A stretch of DNA of 29,983 nt from an uncultured Acetatifactor sp. (lineage in GTDB: Bacteria > Bacillota > Clostridia > Lachnospirales > Lachnospiraceae). The position numbers and the translations under genes were made by a program. Of this stretch, positions 1 to 6,724 are shown one piece after another (the first letter of the stretch is position 1; every line of letters starts with the position of its first letter). A model generated the notes under the pieces. It saw nothing but the letters and a program-made list of their open reading frames with translations. It made no database searches and was not told the origin of the DNA. The stretch covers positions 1-29,983 of the forward strand of contig NZ_CAJUCP010000069.1 in assembly GCF_910585425.1 (NCBI RefSeq), given 5' to 3'.

Positions 1-272
1 ATCTGGTTTACTGGCCATATAACCTTACCGACCCATTTGCTGACTAACACCAAAATCATAATCGCAAAGGCTGTAAACTGTTTGGTGACGGAAGCAACCG
101 TAAATCTTGTCTCCATTGTATTTTTAATGCCAAACTCAATATTTGAATATCCACGACAAGTTTCATATAGAATCCTTCCATTCTGTATAATTCTTACAAC
201 GCCAGAAAAATCCCAATCGTCCATTTCTGCGGTAATATAGCTATCCAAACTTTTTTGAATTTCATTTTCCAT
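1..272 (-). CDS. Serine hydrolase (beta-lactamase/class C family), N-terminal part only
   Basis: The gene runs off the left edge of the window, so only about 90 N-terminal residues are visible. It starts at an ATG at 272 behind a good ribosome binding site (GAGAGGG). Residues 20-40 (FSGVVRIIQNGRILYE) and the following GYSN stretch are typical of the N-terminus of serine beta-lactamase-like hydrolases. The SVTKQFTAFAIMIL segment carries the SxxK motif, with the nucleophilic Ser and its Lys. Family members are penicillin-binding-protein-like esterases, D-Ala-D-Ala carboxypeptidases or class C beta-lactamases; the substrate cannot be told from this fragment. There is no signal peptide, so this copy would be cytoplasmic. 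After AIMIL the sequence (LVSKWVGKVIWPVNQ) no longer looks like the family, which usually continues with a Gly-Lys-Leu-containing loop. A rearrangement or frameshift just at the edge is therefore possible. Confidence 0.7.
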   Translation of the reverse strand, partial: MENEIQKSLDSYITAEMDDWDFSGVVRIIQNGRILYETCRGYSNIEFGIKNTMETRFTVASVTKQFTAFAIMILVLVSKWVGKVIWPVNQ

Positions 273-310
273 TTCTGCCCTCTCAAATCATTCTGCTTTT
301 CATATAGGAT

Positions 311-346
311 GTTGTGGCGGCAATCCCCCAGGACTGCCGCCACAAC
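311..346. terminator. Perfect 12-bp hairpin between methyltransferase and hydrolase
   Basis: GTTGTGGCGGCA (311-322) and TGCCGCCACAAC (335-346) are perfect inverted repeats around a 12-base loop, which itself contains a TCC/GGA pair. It lies just after the methyltransferase stop and before the hydrolase gene, both on the minus strand. No T-run follows on either strand, so it is either a weak intrinsic terminator or an mRNA-stabilising or attenuating hairpin. Confidence 0.5.
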
Positions 347-374
347 ACACACAGCTATTTACATCTTATTGGGA

Positions 375-1151
375 TTATCCGGCCTTTCGCGCCCAAATGA
401 TGGCCCGATCCGTTGTCTCGCTTATCAAATGTCCCTGATAATCGCCGCACTCCCGCTCAATCACGAATCCCGCTTCCTCCAGCCACTTATGTACCTGCTC
501 AAGCGGCGCAAAGTGCTTCTCCGATGGAATTTCCTGCACCAGAGCGCTTCCGTCCGCGAGCCTCATGTCGAACCTGCGTACAAACCTGGCCACTCCGCTC
601 TCCGCATCATAAGTGTTGTCCAGCAATGCCATTTTTCCGAAATTCCCGTGGCTGTCAGTGCCTTCCCATATCAGATTCGCCTCGGGATTATGGAACCATT
701 TCTCCGGATATTGCGTGTATGCATAATCCACAAAAACGTGGCCGCCCACGGCTAACGCATCCGCAGACTTCTGAATCATCAACTTCTGGGCTCGTTCATA
801 ATCCATATCAGACACGATGTTGAACAGGAAATTAGCACCTAAAATTATGACGTCATATCCAGTCCCCCAGTCGTCATAAACCACATCCGCCTTATGCCAT
901 TTTATCTTTTCATCGGCGGTTTTTCGCGCGATTTTTTCCAACATATGTTCATCAAAATCAAGCCCGGTCGCATCATGCCCCGCTTTTGCCACAGGAACCA
1001 GGAAACGCCCGCTGCCACAGGCGATTTCCAAGACTTTTTTCGGTGCCGTACCCATAAGCTTTAATGCAAATTCAGCATCGTCTGTATAGGTTTCGTTCAA
1101 ATCGTACATGTCGGCATTCCATTGCGCTATTATGTCCTTTTCGTTATACAT
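375..1151 (-). CDS. Class I SAM-dependent methyltransferase
   Basis: This 258-residue protein has a Rossmann-type SAM-binding fold. Motif I is VLEIACGSGRF at residues 40-50. The acidic end of strand 2 is TGLDFDEHM (62-70), followed by a KADV segment near residue 87 and a motif IV-like YDVIILGANF stretch. The C-terminal third forms the mixed sheet typical of small-molecule methyltransferases and ends with a 'GFVIERECGDYQG' strand. The acceptor cannot be read from the sequence; homologues are usually annotated only as methyltransferase domain proteins. Translation starts at an ATG at 1151 behind GGAGG with a 4-base spacing. The 5' side is unusual: an 18-codon reading frame (1179-1235) and a hairpin (1171-1200) lie immediately upstream. 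The gene follows the P-loop kinase-like gene on the same strand. Confidence 0.85.
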   Translation of the reverse strand: MYNEKDIIAQWNADMYDLNETYTDDAEFALKLMGTAPKKVLEIACGSGRFLVPVAKAGHDATGLDFDEHMLEKIARKTADEKIKWHKADVVYDDWGTGYDVIILGANFLFNIVSDMDYERAQKLMIQKSADALAVGGHVFVDYAYTQYPEKWFHNPEANLIWEGTDSHGNFGKMALLDNTYDAESGVARFVRRFDMRLADGSALVQEIPSEKHFAPLEQVHKWLEEAGFVIERECGDYQGHLISETTDRAIIWARKAG

Positions 1152-1170
1152 TTTTCCTCCGATTACAGTG

Positions 1171-1200
1171 CAGGAGGGTTATAGTATAGTCGCCCTCCTG
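1171..1200 (-). promoter_or_regulatory. Hairpin in the methyltransferase leader that can compete for its SD
   Basis: Read on the minus strand, CAGGAGGG (1200-1193) pairs perfectly with CCCTCCTG (1178-1171) around a 14-base loop. The second arm contains CCTCC, which is also complementary to the methyltransferase ribosome binding site GGAGG (1160-1156). Two mutually exclusive structures are therefore possible. The first arm lies inside codons 12-15 of the putative leader ORF, and the second arm follows directly after its stop. A regulatory role is inference. Confidence 0.45.
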
Positions 1201-1235
1201 TTCGATTTGTACTGGTCATATCCTGATTTCCTCAT
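1179..1235 (-). CDS. Putative 18-codon leader peptide ahead of the methyltransferase
   Basis: A short reading frame encodes MRKSGYDQYKSNRRATIL and stops (TAA) in the loop of the hairpin preceding the methyltransferase. A GGGATGATAG stretch lies 4-12 bases upstream of its ATG at 1235 and gives a modest ribosome binding site. The arrangement resembles translational attenuators, in which ribosome position on a leader peptide decides which hairpin forms. The peptide has no recognised stalling motif that I can name, and an AT-rich gap can contain such a frame by chance. It could also be a gene remnant. Confidence 0.3.
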   Translation of the reverse strand: MRKSGYDQYKSNRRATIL

Positions 1236-1331
1236 CTCTATCATCCCTTTCTGTATCTATTTGAAATATGCGGCACATCCTACTTCATCGCATATGTTCA
1301 TTCGGTCATATTTTCTATTGCCTAGTTTCCG

Positions 1332-1832
1332 CTATTCCTTTCCCTCACTGTCTATAATCACTTTCATTTCATCAACGATTTGCCGAACACTTTTGTTGTC
1401 TGTATTGATAACACAATCGCTTTCATATGGTTTCAGATGCAGCCAGAAAAAAGAGCATTCATTTGCATCTCCACGCTTTTTATGGCGTTCACGCAAGGTT
1501 TCCTCCGAGCAGGTCAGGGTAATGCCAATGACAGAGTAATCTTTTGCCGTTATATCTTTTAATATCGCTTCACGGATTGTTTTATCCACCACAACCACCG
1601 ACGAAAAAAAGACATAATCGAAACCGGAGTTCAAATATGTGGATAGCGCAAATGACATTGTTTTGTCGCCATTCCGCAATCTGGAATCGTCAACCGAAAA
1701 CGGATTGACGCACCATGCCCAATCCCCGTCAAAAAAGGCGCTGTTTTCATAAGAAGTGAAAAGTTCCTGCGTCACTGTCGTCTTCCCCACACAGGGGGAG
1801 CCTGCTACTATAATCAATTTTTGTTTTGGCAT
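1332..1832 (-). CDS. P-loop kinase-like protein (AAA/nucleoside-kinase-like)
   Basis: This 166-residue protein begins with a strand and Walker A loop, IIVAGSPCVGKTTVTQ (about residues 7-22). An acidic FFDGDWAW segment follows, then a DYVFFSS strand resembling Walker B, and a LTCSEETLRERHKKRGD stretch. The last is typical of the arginine-bearing lid of small kinases in the shikimate/gluconate/AAA_33 group. The substrate is unknown; relatives include nucleotide kinases and antibiotic phosphotransferases such as chloramphenicol kinase, and no substrate residue can be assigned. The ATG at 1832 is preferred over an in-frame ATG at 1850 because it has GGAAGG at good spacing, whereas the upstream one overlaps that site. 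The gene is divergent from the GNAT gene and has a promoter at 1880-1908. Confidence 0.7.
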   Translation of the reverse strand: MPKQKLIIVAGSPCVGKTTVTQELFTSYENSAFFDGDWAWCVNPFSVDDSRLRNGDKTMSFALSTYLNSGFDYVFFSSVVVVDKTIREAILKDITAKDYSVIGITLTCSEETLRERHKKRGDANECSFFWLHLKPYESDCVINTDNKSVRQIVDEMKVIIDSEGKE

Positions 1833-1879
1833 CTCTATTCCTTCCCTCAATCCTTCGATACGCTGCGGAGATATGTCTG

Positions 1880-1908
1880 ATTATACCACTTTTATATCCA
1901 ATTTTCCA
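1880..1908 (-). promoter_or_regulatory. Sigma-A promoter with extended -10 for the kinase-like gene
   Basis: On the minus strand there is TATAAT (1885-1880) preceded by TGG, making a TGnTATAAT extended -10. TGGAAA lies 17 bases upstream as a partial -35 (4 of 6). It would start transcription near 1873, about 40 bases before the ATG at 1832. Confidence 0.6.
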
Positions 1909-1941
1909 GCAGAAAGACTGATGTTTCCTGATATGTTTTTG

Positions 1942-1970
1942 TTGCAGTGTTATCTGAAGTTTGTTAGAAT
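1942..1970 (+). promoter_or_regulatory. Sigma-A promoter for the GNAT gene
   Basis: TTGCAG (1942-1947) and TAGAAT (1965-1970) are separated by exactly 17 bases. Transcription would begin near 1977. This excludes the in-frame ATG at 1971 as the usual start codon. Confidence 0.65.
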
Positions 1971-2018
1971 ATGAGCTGTACATTTCAATCGAAAGATGAT
2001 CGGAGGTTAGCAGTAGAA

Positions 2019-2552
2019 TTGGACTTTCCATTAATGAGAATCCGGCCGTATATACCGGACAAAGATTATGAATATTTATCAAAATGGATTGATGACGAAA
2101 GAACGCATGCCTTTTGGTGCGCAAATCTTTTGCCCTATCCCATGACACCAAAATCATTCCATGAATTATTAGCGAAAAATTCAATGGACTGGACAGACAG
2201 TGCTTATGTAGCAACCGAAAATAACGGACAGGCAGTGGGCTTCTTCTGTTATTCCGTCAATACAGAAGATAATACCGGTTTTCTGAAATTCGTAATTGTG
2301 GATAAAACAAAACGCGGAAAAGGTTACGGAAAAGAAATGCTGAATCTGGCTCTGCAATATGCCTTCCAGATAACCCGCGCAAAAGCGGTTCAACTGAATG
2401 TTTTCCATGAAAACGCATCGGCGAGACACTGTTATGAAAAAGTCGGCTTTGTTGAAAGAAAAATGGATAAAGGTGTATTCTCATATAAGGACGAGTCCTG
2501 GAGCAGATGCAACATGATAATTTCAGGGGATATGGATCGCAATGTTCTATGA
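2019..2552 (+). CDS. GNAT family N-acetyltransferase
   Basis: The protein is a single GNAT domain that transfers acetyl from acetyl-CoA to an amine, most like the RimJ/RimL-type proteins. It begins MRIRPYIPDKDYEYLSKWI. The acetyl-CoA loop is KRGKGYGKEML (the Q/R-x-x-G-x-G/A motif), followed by the motif B segment NASARHCYEKVGFVER. The acceptor is unknown. Start choice: an ATG at 1971 would lie on the promoter, so the real start is a TTG at 2019, 12 bases after GGAGG (2002-2006), or the ATG at 2034, which is where the family similarity begins. The gene is the only intact plus-strand gene in the left 14 kb and is divergent from the kinase-like gene. Base composition is AT-rich like its neighbours. 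Confidence 0.8.
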   Translation: MDFPLMRIRPYIPDKDYEYLSKWIDDERTHAFWCANLLPYPMTPKSFHELLAKNSMDWTDSAYVATENNGQAVGFFCYSVNTEDNTGFLKFVIVDKTKRGKGYGKEMLNLALQYAFQITRAKAVQLNVFHENASARHCYEKVGFVERKMDKGVFSYKDESWSRCNMIISGDMDRNVL

Positions 2553-2624
2553 CCTGTTTCGCAGCCGGGATTGAGGGCGTAAAATATGCTCATAGGACAT
2601 CAGAATCGCCAGGAGGATACAGAT

Positions 2625-2678
2625 ATGCGAGAGGAAGAGAAAATCAGAGCCGGAATTCTATTGTACCCTGCAGAGTGA
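2625..2678 (+). pseudogene. Remnant resembling the N-terminus of a sugar O-acetyltransferase
   Basis: A perfect AGGAGG (2611-2616) sits 8 bases before an ATG that opens MREEEKIRAGILLYPAE and then stops at TGA. The peptide closely resembles the first residues of maltose/galactoside O-acetyltransferases (LacA/Maa), which begin with a 'M-x-E-x-EKM-x-x-G-x-x-Y-x-P' pattern. None of the three frames downstream continues the family sequence; the next 75 bases read as unrelated frames. I infer a truncated gene left after a deletion. It could instead be an intact mini-ORF of no known function. Confidence 0.4.
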
Positions 2679-2750
2679 TACGTGCGCTTACCGAGGCGGA
2701 CAGCATGCGGCATCGGCCGCATATCCTGGCGGATAATTCTGTCCTGGAAT

Positions 2751-2776
2751 GAAGGGGGGGCAAAAACGCCCCCTTC
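2751..2776. terminator. Hairpin between convergent genes
   Basis: GAAGGGGG (2751-2758) and CCCCCTTC (2769-2776) form an 8-bp GC-rich stem with an A-rich (plus strand) or T-rich (minus strand) loop. It lies directly after the minus-strand gene ending at 2779 and downstream of the plus-strand GNAT/remnant region, so it could serve both directions. There is no long T-run after the stem. Confidence 0.45.
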
Positions 2777-2778
2777 GG

Positions 2779-3339
2779 TTATTCCTGCCGTACTCTGTCC
2801 TGGTTCCCGAAGCAATCAAGATTCAATCCCTCTCCGATACATGAAATTATATCGTGGTGATTAAATCCAATCAGCCATTGATATTTTTTGGAAACAATAT
2901 AATAATCTGACCAGCCATTGTCTAAAAAGGCAGTATGGTTCAGCAGATCAAGGGCTTTTATCAATTCAGGTATATAGCTTTCAAATATCCAGAATTCTTC
3001 TCCCCCATGCCAGTCCCTGCCACCCTTGTCAATCAGAAAATAGACCATTTTATTTTCTTCTTTTATAATTTGAGTCAGCAGATAAAACCAGGTCGAAGAA
3101 TCAACCGCATAGCATCCGAGAAGCTCTTTCATGCTTTTGGGACTATAGCCATTGGTATTTGCCCAATGCAGACCATTTTTCCATATTTTTGTCTTATCCG
3201 CATATTTTTCTGCAATCTTCTGATATATATTTTCCCACTGATTTCCTCTGACTTTACGAAAGCGTTCTCTCGATATGCCGCATTGCGTTACCACTTCCTG
3301 TTCCAATCGAAATATGTCGCTTTTTTTATCTGATTTCAT
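2779..3339 (-). CDS. Uncharacterised protein, possibly DUF6756-like
   Basis: This is a 186-residue soluble protein without signal peptide or membrane segment. It begins at an ATG at 3339 behind GGGGGAATT. A Lys/Arg-rich N-terminal helix is followed by an aromatic-rich core: WANTNGYSPKSM near residue 60, WFYLLTQII near 83, and FWIFESYIPELIKALD near 116. It ends with DYYIVSKKYQWLIGFNHHD at about 145-163. The last element resembles a conserved end seen in small proteins of unknown function in Firmicutes that I associate with DUF6756; this is recall, not a search. No catalytic motif is visible. It lies between the QueG-like gene upstream and the remnant region and shares their AT-rich composition. 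Confidence 0.6.
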   Translation of the reverse strand: MKSDKKSDIFRLEQEVVTQCGISRERFRKVRGNQWENIYQKIAEKYADKTKIWKNGLHWANTNGYSPKSMKELLGCYAVDSSTWFYLLTQIIKEENKMVYFLIDKGGRDWHGGEEFWIFESYIPELIKALDLLNHTAFLDNGWSDYYIVSKKYQWLIGFNHHDIISCIGEGLNLDCFGNQDRVRQE

Positions 3340-3379
3340 AATTCCCCCGATACTTCATAGGTAACCTTCAAGATTGCTA

Positions 3380-4033
3380 TCATGTCCCAAACGGGCAAGC
3401 AACCATGCAAAGACCGCAGGCATTTTTTCTTCCATGTGTATTAAGATATACACTCCTTTTTTCGTTACATAACCTGTAATCTATTATATCACTCCTCAAC
3501 GAGTTGATATTCCATTGTACATTATGTAACGCTTTATGGGGACAAACATCAATACATTTTTTGCAGTTTTCAGGACAATTACTCTTCAATATTTTGTTAC
3601 CATAAACAAATATCTCATTTATTAAGATTACGGATAGTCTTACCCTTGGTCCATATTGTTTTGTAATAACAACATCGTTTTTTCCAATCCAACCCAATCC
3701 GGCATTTACTGCCGCAAACTTAAAAGAAAAAGGGGCAGTCAAATCCATCTCGTTATTTTGTGCTACGGGCGGAATATAATATTTCACGTTATATCCATCA
3801 AGCATTTTTTGCAGTTGTGTTAAAATTTTTTCCAATACTTTTTTTGCATCTTGAATGCTCTTTTCAAACTTTTCTTCAGAATATGTTTCGATTGTAAGTT
3901 GTTCCCCATAAGGTACTGCAAAGACTAAAGCAGATTTATATGTACTTGCATATTCGCTATACGTAATATCTGTAAATCCATAAATAACTTCGGGATATTC
4001 TAAAAATATATCTTGAATATTTTTTTCAACCAT
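3380..4033 (-). CDS. Double [4Fe-4S] cluster protein, QueG (epoxyqueuosine reductase)-like
   Basis: This 217-residue protein carries two [4Fe-4S] motifs near its C-terminus. The first is C153-x3-C157-x2-C160-x3-C164-P. The second is C206-x2-C209-x3-C213-P, with C189 available as the fourth ligand. The swapped-ligand arrangement is that of the 4Fe-4S double-cluster domain of QueG and reductive-dehalogenase-like proteins. The N-terminal half, including the FKFAAVNAGLGWIGKND segment (about 105-120), matches the QueG-type cobalamin-binding region. The protein is much shorter than canonical QueG (about 300-380 residues), and a role in queuosine synthesis is not shown. It starts at an ATG at 4033 behind AGAGG with an 8-base gap. 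It ends normally after CPFGT. No promoter is obvious between it and the guaA terminator. Confidence 0.75.
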   Translation of the reverse strand: MVEKNIQDIFLEYPEVIYGFTDITYSEYASTYKSALVFAVPYGEQLTIETYSEEKFEKSIQDAKKVLEKILTQLQKMLDGYNVKYYIPPVAQNNEMDLTAPFSFKFAAVNAGLGWIGKNDVVITKQYGPRVRLSVILINEIFVYGNKILKSNCPENCKKCIDVCPHKALHNVQWNINSLRSDIIDYRLCNEKRSVYLNTHGRKNACGLCMVACPFGT

Positions 4034-4069
4034 GTAAACTACCTCTCATACCCCCATGCTTGTCCTCAT

Positions 4070-4104
4070 TAAAGGAAAAGTCCTCCACCTTACGGCGAAG
4101 GACT
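4070..4104 (-). terminator. Intrinsic terminator after guaA
   Basis: On the minus strand AGTCCTTCGCC pairs, with two mismatches, with GGTGGAGGACT around a 4-base loop (4104-4079). A T-rich tract follows (TTTTCCTTT, 4078-4070). It lies 17 bases after the guaA stop codon. Confidence 0.75.
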
Positions 4105-4120
4105 ATACAATCCCATTTCG

Positions 4121-5413
4121 TCACTCAAATTCTATGGTCGAAGGCGGTTTCGGACTCATGTCGTAACAAACCCGATTCACAGTCTCCACCTCAGCCAGAA
4201 TCCGGTTCGTGATCCGCTCCAGCACCTCCCAGTCCACCTTCTCCACGGAGGCCGTCATGGCGTCCACCGTATTTATGGCCCGGATGATCACCATGTACTC
4301 GAATACCCTCGCGTTATTCTTCATGCCCACGGACTTGAAATCCGGCACCACCGTAAAATACTGCCACACCTTCTTATCCAGACCGGCCCTGGCGAACTCC
4401 TCCCGCAGGATGGCATCAGACTCCCGTACGGCCTCCAGCCTGTCCCTGGTAATGGCCCCCAGGCATCTCACGCCCAGGCCGGGCCCCGGGAATGGCTGAC
4501 GGTACACCATGTCATGGGGCAGCCCCAGCTCCACGCCGCAGGCCCGCACCTCATCCTTGAACAACTGCTTCAGGGGCTCCACCAGCTCGAATTCCAGATC
4601 CTCCGGCAGGCCTCCCACATTGTGGTGGGACTTCACCATCTTCGCCGTCTTCGTGCCGCTCTCGATGATGTCGGGATAGATGGTCCCCTGTCCCAGAAAG
4701 TCGATTCCGTCCAGCTTCCTGGCCTCTTCCTCAAAGACGCGGATGAATTCCCCGCCGATAATCTTCCGCTTCTGCTCCGGATCCGCCACGCCGGCCAGTT
4801 TCCCCAGGAAGCGCTCCACGGCATCCACGTAGATCAGGTTGGCATGGAGCTCGTCCCGGAACACCTTCACCACGCTCTCCGACTCGTTCTTGCGCATCAG
4901 GCCGTGGTTCACATGGACACAGGTAAGCTGCTCCCCGATGGCCCTGATCAGCATGGCGGCCACGACGGAGGAGTCCACGCCGCCGGACAGGGCCAGCAGC
5001 ACCTTCCTGTCGCCCACCTGCTGCCGAATCAGCTCTACCTGATCCTCGATGAAATTCTTCATGTTCCAGTTCGCTTCCGCCTTGCAGTCCCGGAACAGGA
5101 ACTTCTCCAGGGCCTCCCGCTCCGGCAGGGCCTCCAGGCGCACTTCGCATCCGGACTGGGGATAATCCACGGAAATCATGGGATAGCCCAGCTCATAAAT
5201 CTCCGGGCGCACCTCCACCGCCTGTCCGTCCACGATGCGGTTCTCGCCGCCGTTCAAAATGATGCCCTTCACATTGGGCAGGGCCTGCAGCTCCTCCACG
5301 GTGATGTCGTGGGGATGGATCTCGCTGTATACGCCCAGGGCGCGGATGTCCCTGGCAAGGACCGTGTTCTGGGTGCTGCCCAGGTCAAGAATGACGATTA
5401 AATCCTGCTTCAT
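4121..5413 (-). CDS. guaA: GMP synthase with reduced, apparently inactive glutaminase domain
   Basis: GMP synthase converts XMP, ATP and ammonia to GMP in purine synthesis. The ATP-pyrophosphatase half is intact: the P-loop SGGVDSS is at residues 143-149, with HVNHGLMRKNE, GQGTIYPDIIESG and the lid segment SHHNVGGLPEDL following. The dimerisation domain ends in YDMSPKPPSTIEFE. The N-terminal class I glutamine amidotransferase domain is abnormal. It starts normally (IVILDLGSTQN, GVYSEIHPHDIT, GIILNGGENRI) but covers only about 115 residues instead of about 200. Where GVPVLGICYGMQ with the nucleophilic Cys is expected there is GYPMISVDYP, and the His-Glu pair is also absent. Total length is 430, against about 510-525 for usual GuaA. 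It should therefore use free ammonia or a separate glutaminase. A promoter lies at 5468-5496 and GGAG precedes the ATG. Confidence 0.9.
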   Translation of the reverse strand: MKQDLIVILDLGSTQNTVLARDIRALGVYSEIHPHDITVEELQALPNVKGIILNGGENRIVDGQAVEVRPEIYELGYPMISVDYPQSGCEVRLEALPEREALEKFLFRDCKAEANWNMKNFIEDQVELIRQQVGDRKVLLALSGGVDSSVVAAMLIRAIGEQLTCVHVNHGLMRKNESESVVKVFRDELHANLIYVDAVERFLGKLAGVADPEQKRKIIGGEFIRVFEEEARKLDGIDFLGQGTIYPDIIESGTKTAKMVKSHHNVGGLPEDLEFELVEPLKQLFKDEVRACGVELGLPHDMVYRQPFPGPGLGVRCLGAITRDRLEAVRESDAILREEFARAGLDKKVWQYFTVVPDFKSVGMKNNARVFEYMVIIRAINTVDAMTASVEKVDWEVLERITNRILAEVETVNRVCYDMSPKPPSTIEFE

Positions 5414-5467
5414 TGATGGTATTCTCCTTCTCTTTTCTTTTGGGGCCTGTTCCTTTCCATACTATTC

Positions 5468-5496
5468 ATGATACCTTAGGAATCTGCGGTTTGCAA
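5468..5496 (-). promoter_or_regulatory. Sigma-A promoter for guaA
   Basis: On the minus strand TTGCAA (5496-5491) and TATCAT (5473-5468) are spaced by 17 bases, in the 112-base gap between the oxidoreductase stop and guaA. I see no purine riboswitch between the promoter and the start codon; the leader is only about 50 bases long. Confidence 0.65.
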
Positions 5497-5525
5497 GGCT
5501 TATTTTGCCATGGCTTGCTTTGCCA

Positions 5526-6701
5526 TCACCACCTGACGTTCCACCTCTCCGCATATTCCCCGGACAGCTCCTCATGCTTCACGTCCCTCTCCATTTCCTC
5601 CTCCGCCTCCTGTCTCCTGCCCAGGAGCAGGCAAAATTCCCGGTCGTCGAAGGGCAGCTCCACCCAGTCGTCCTTCCATGCGGACAGATAGGCGGCATTG
5701 CCGATCGTCAGCCCCCGTATCCCCTCCCGGCCCGGCGCAATCAGCTCCTCTCCCCGGAGCACGGCATCCGTGAAGTTCTGCAGGATCTCCAGATGTCCCC
5801 CGCCGGGCTCCTCCTCTTCCATGGTCCGGCAGTTCACCTTCTCCTGGGGCATGCCCTCCCTGGAAGCATAACAGATCTCCCGCTCGTCCCGCTCCAGCAG
5901 GTACAGCTTCAGACAGCCGTTCTCCACCACGGCCTTGCCCAGGGTGCCGCTGATCTCCATCCGGTTGGTGCCGGGATACTCCCCGGTGGATGTGATGAAC
6001 ACCGCGCTGGCGCCGCTCTCGTACTCCGCGTAGATGGTGGCGTCGTCCTCCACCTGAATCCGATGGTAATGCCCCTCCCTGCAGAACGCCCGCAGCCTCA
6101 CCGGCATCCCCATGATCCACTGCCAGATGTCCAGGTTGTGGGGGCACTGGTTCAGCAGCACGCCGCCTCCCTCCCCGTTCCAGGTGGCCCGCCAGTCGCC
6201 GGAATCATAGTAGGCCTGCGTCCGATACCAGTTGTTGATGATCCAGACGAAGCGCTTGATCTCCCCCAGCGCCCCCTCCTGTACCAGGTCATGGAGCTTC
6301 CTGAATAGCTGGTTGGTCCGCTGATTGTACATGATGCCGAACACGGCCCCGCTCTCCTCCGCCTGCCGGTTCATGGCAGCCACGCTGGCCCTGTCCACCC
6401 CTGCCGGTTTCTCCGTCAGCACATGGAGCTTCCTCCGGAAAGCCTCCCCGGCGATCACCGGGTGGAGCCTGTGGGGCGTGGCGATCAGCACGGCATCCAC
6501 TTCCCCGCTGTCCAGAAGCGCCTCGTAGTCCCCGTACAGGGATACGCCCGCAAGGCGCCCGGCCGCCCAGCCCAGGCGCTCCTCCCGGCAGTCGCACACC
6601 GCCGCCAGCGCCGCGCCCCTCACCCTGCCCTCAAAAAGCTGCACCGCGTGGGCGCTTCCCATATTCCCGATTCCCACTACCCCAAACCGCAAAGCCTCCA
6701 T
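5526..6701 (-). CDS. Gfo/Idh/MocA family NAD(P)-dependent oxidoreductase
   Basis: This 391-residue enzyme has an N-terminal Rossmann domain with GVVGIGNMGSAHA (residues 7-19). The family signature EKPAG is at 97-101; its Lys takes part in catalysis in the family. The C-terminal alpha/beta substrate domain includes GGGVLLNQCPHNLDIWQW (about 180-197), whose His and Asp are characteristic. Such enzymes oxidise or epimerise sugars, inositols or their derivatives using NAD(P). The exact substrate is not readable. Start is at the ATG at 6701 behind GGGAGGGAAGGAC. Two AACGTT/ACGCGT-centred boxes upstream (6725-6753) resemble those in front of the sugar transport operon, so it may belong to the same regulon. 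The last about 30 residues are Glu-rich and charged. Confidence 0.85.
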   Translation of the reverse strand: MEALRFGVVGIGNMGSAHAVQLFEGRVRGAALAAVCDCREERLGWAAGRLAGVSLYGDYEALLDSGEVDAVLIATPHRLHPVIAGEAFRRKLHVLTEKPAGVDRASVAAMNRQAEESGAVFGIMYNQRTNQLFRKLHDLVQEGALGEIKRFVWIINNWYRTQAYYDSGDWRATWNGEGGGVLLNQCPHNLDIWQWIMGMPVRLRAFCREGHYHRIQVEDDATIYAEYESGASAVFITSTGEYPGTNRMEISGTLGKAVVENGCLKLYLLERDEREICYASREGMPQEKVNCRTMEEEEPGGGHLEILQNFTDAVLRGEELIAPGREGIRGLTIGNAAYLSAWKDDWVELPFDDREFCLLLGRRQEAEEEMERDVKHEELSGEYAERWNVRW

Positions 6702-6724
6702 GTCCTTCCCTCCCTCTGTGCATC

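Noticed and set aside
4514..5401. A 295-codon plus-strand open frame opposite guaA
   Set aside because: It is the His/Leu-rich shadow of a recognised gene, with no initiation signals.
5414..5525. Purine riboswitch in front of guaA
   Set aside because: The leader after the promoter is only about 50 bases and does not contain the conserved guanine-riboswitch core or its three-helix layout.
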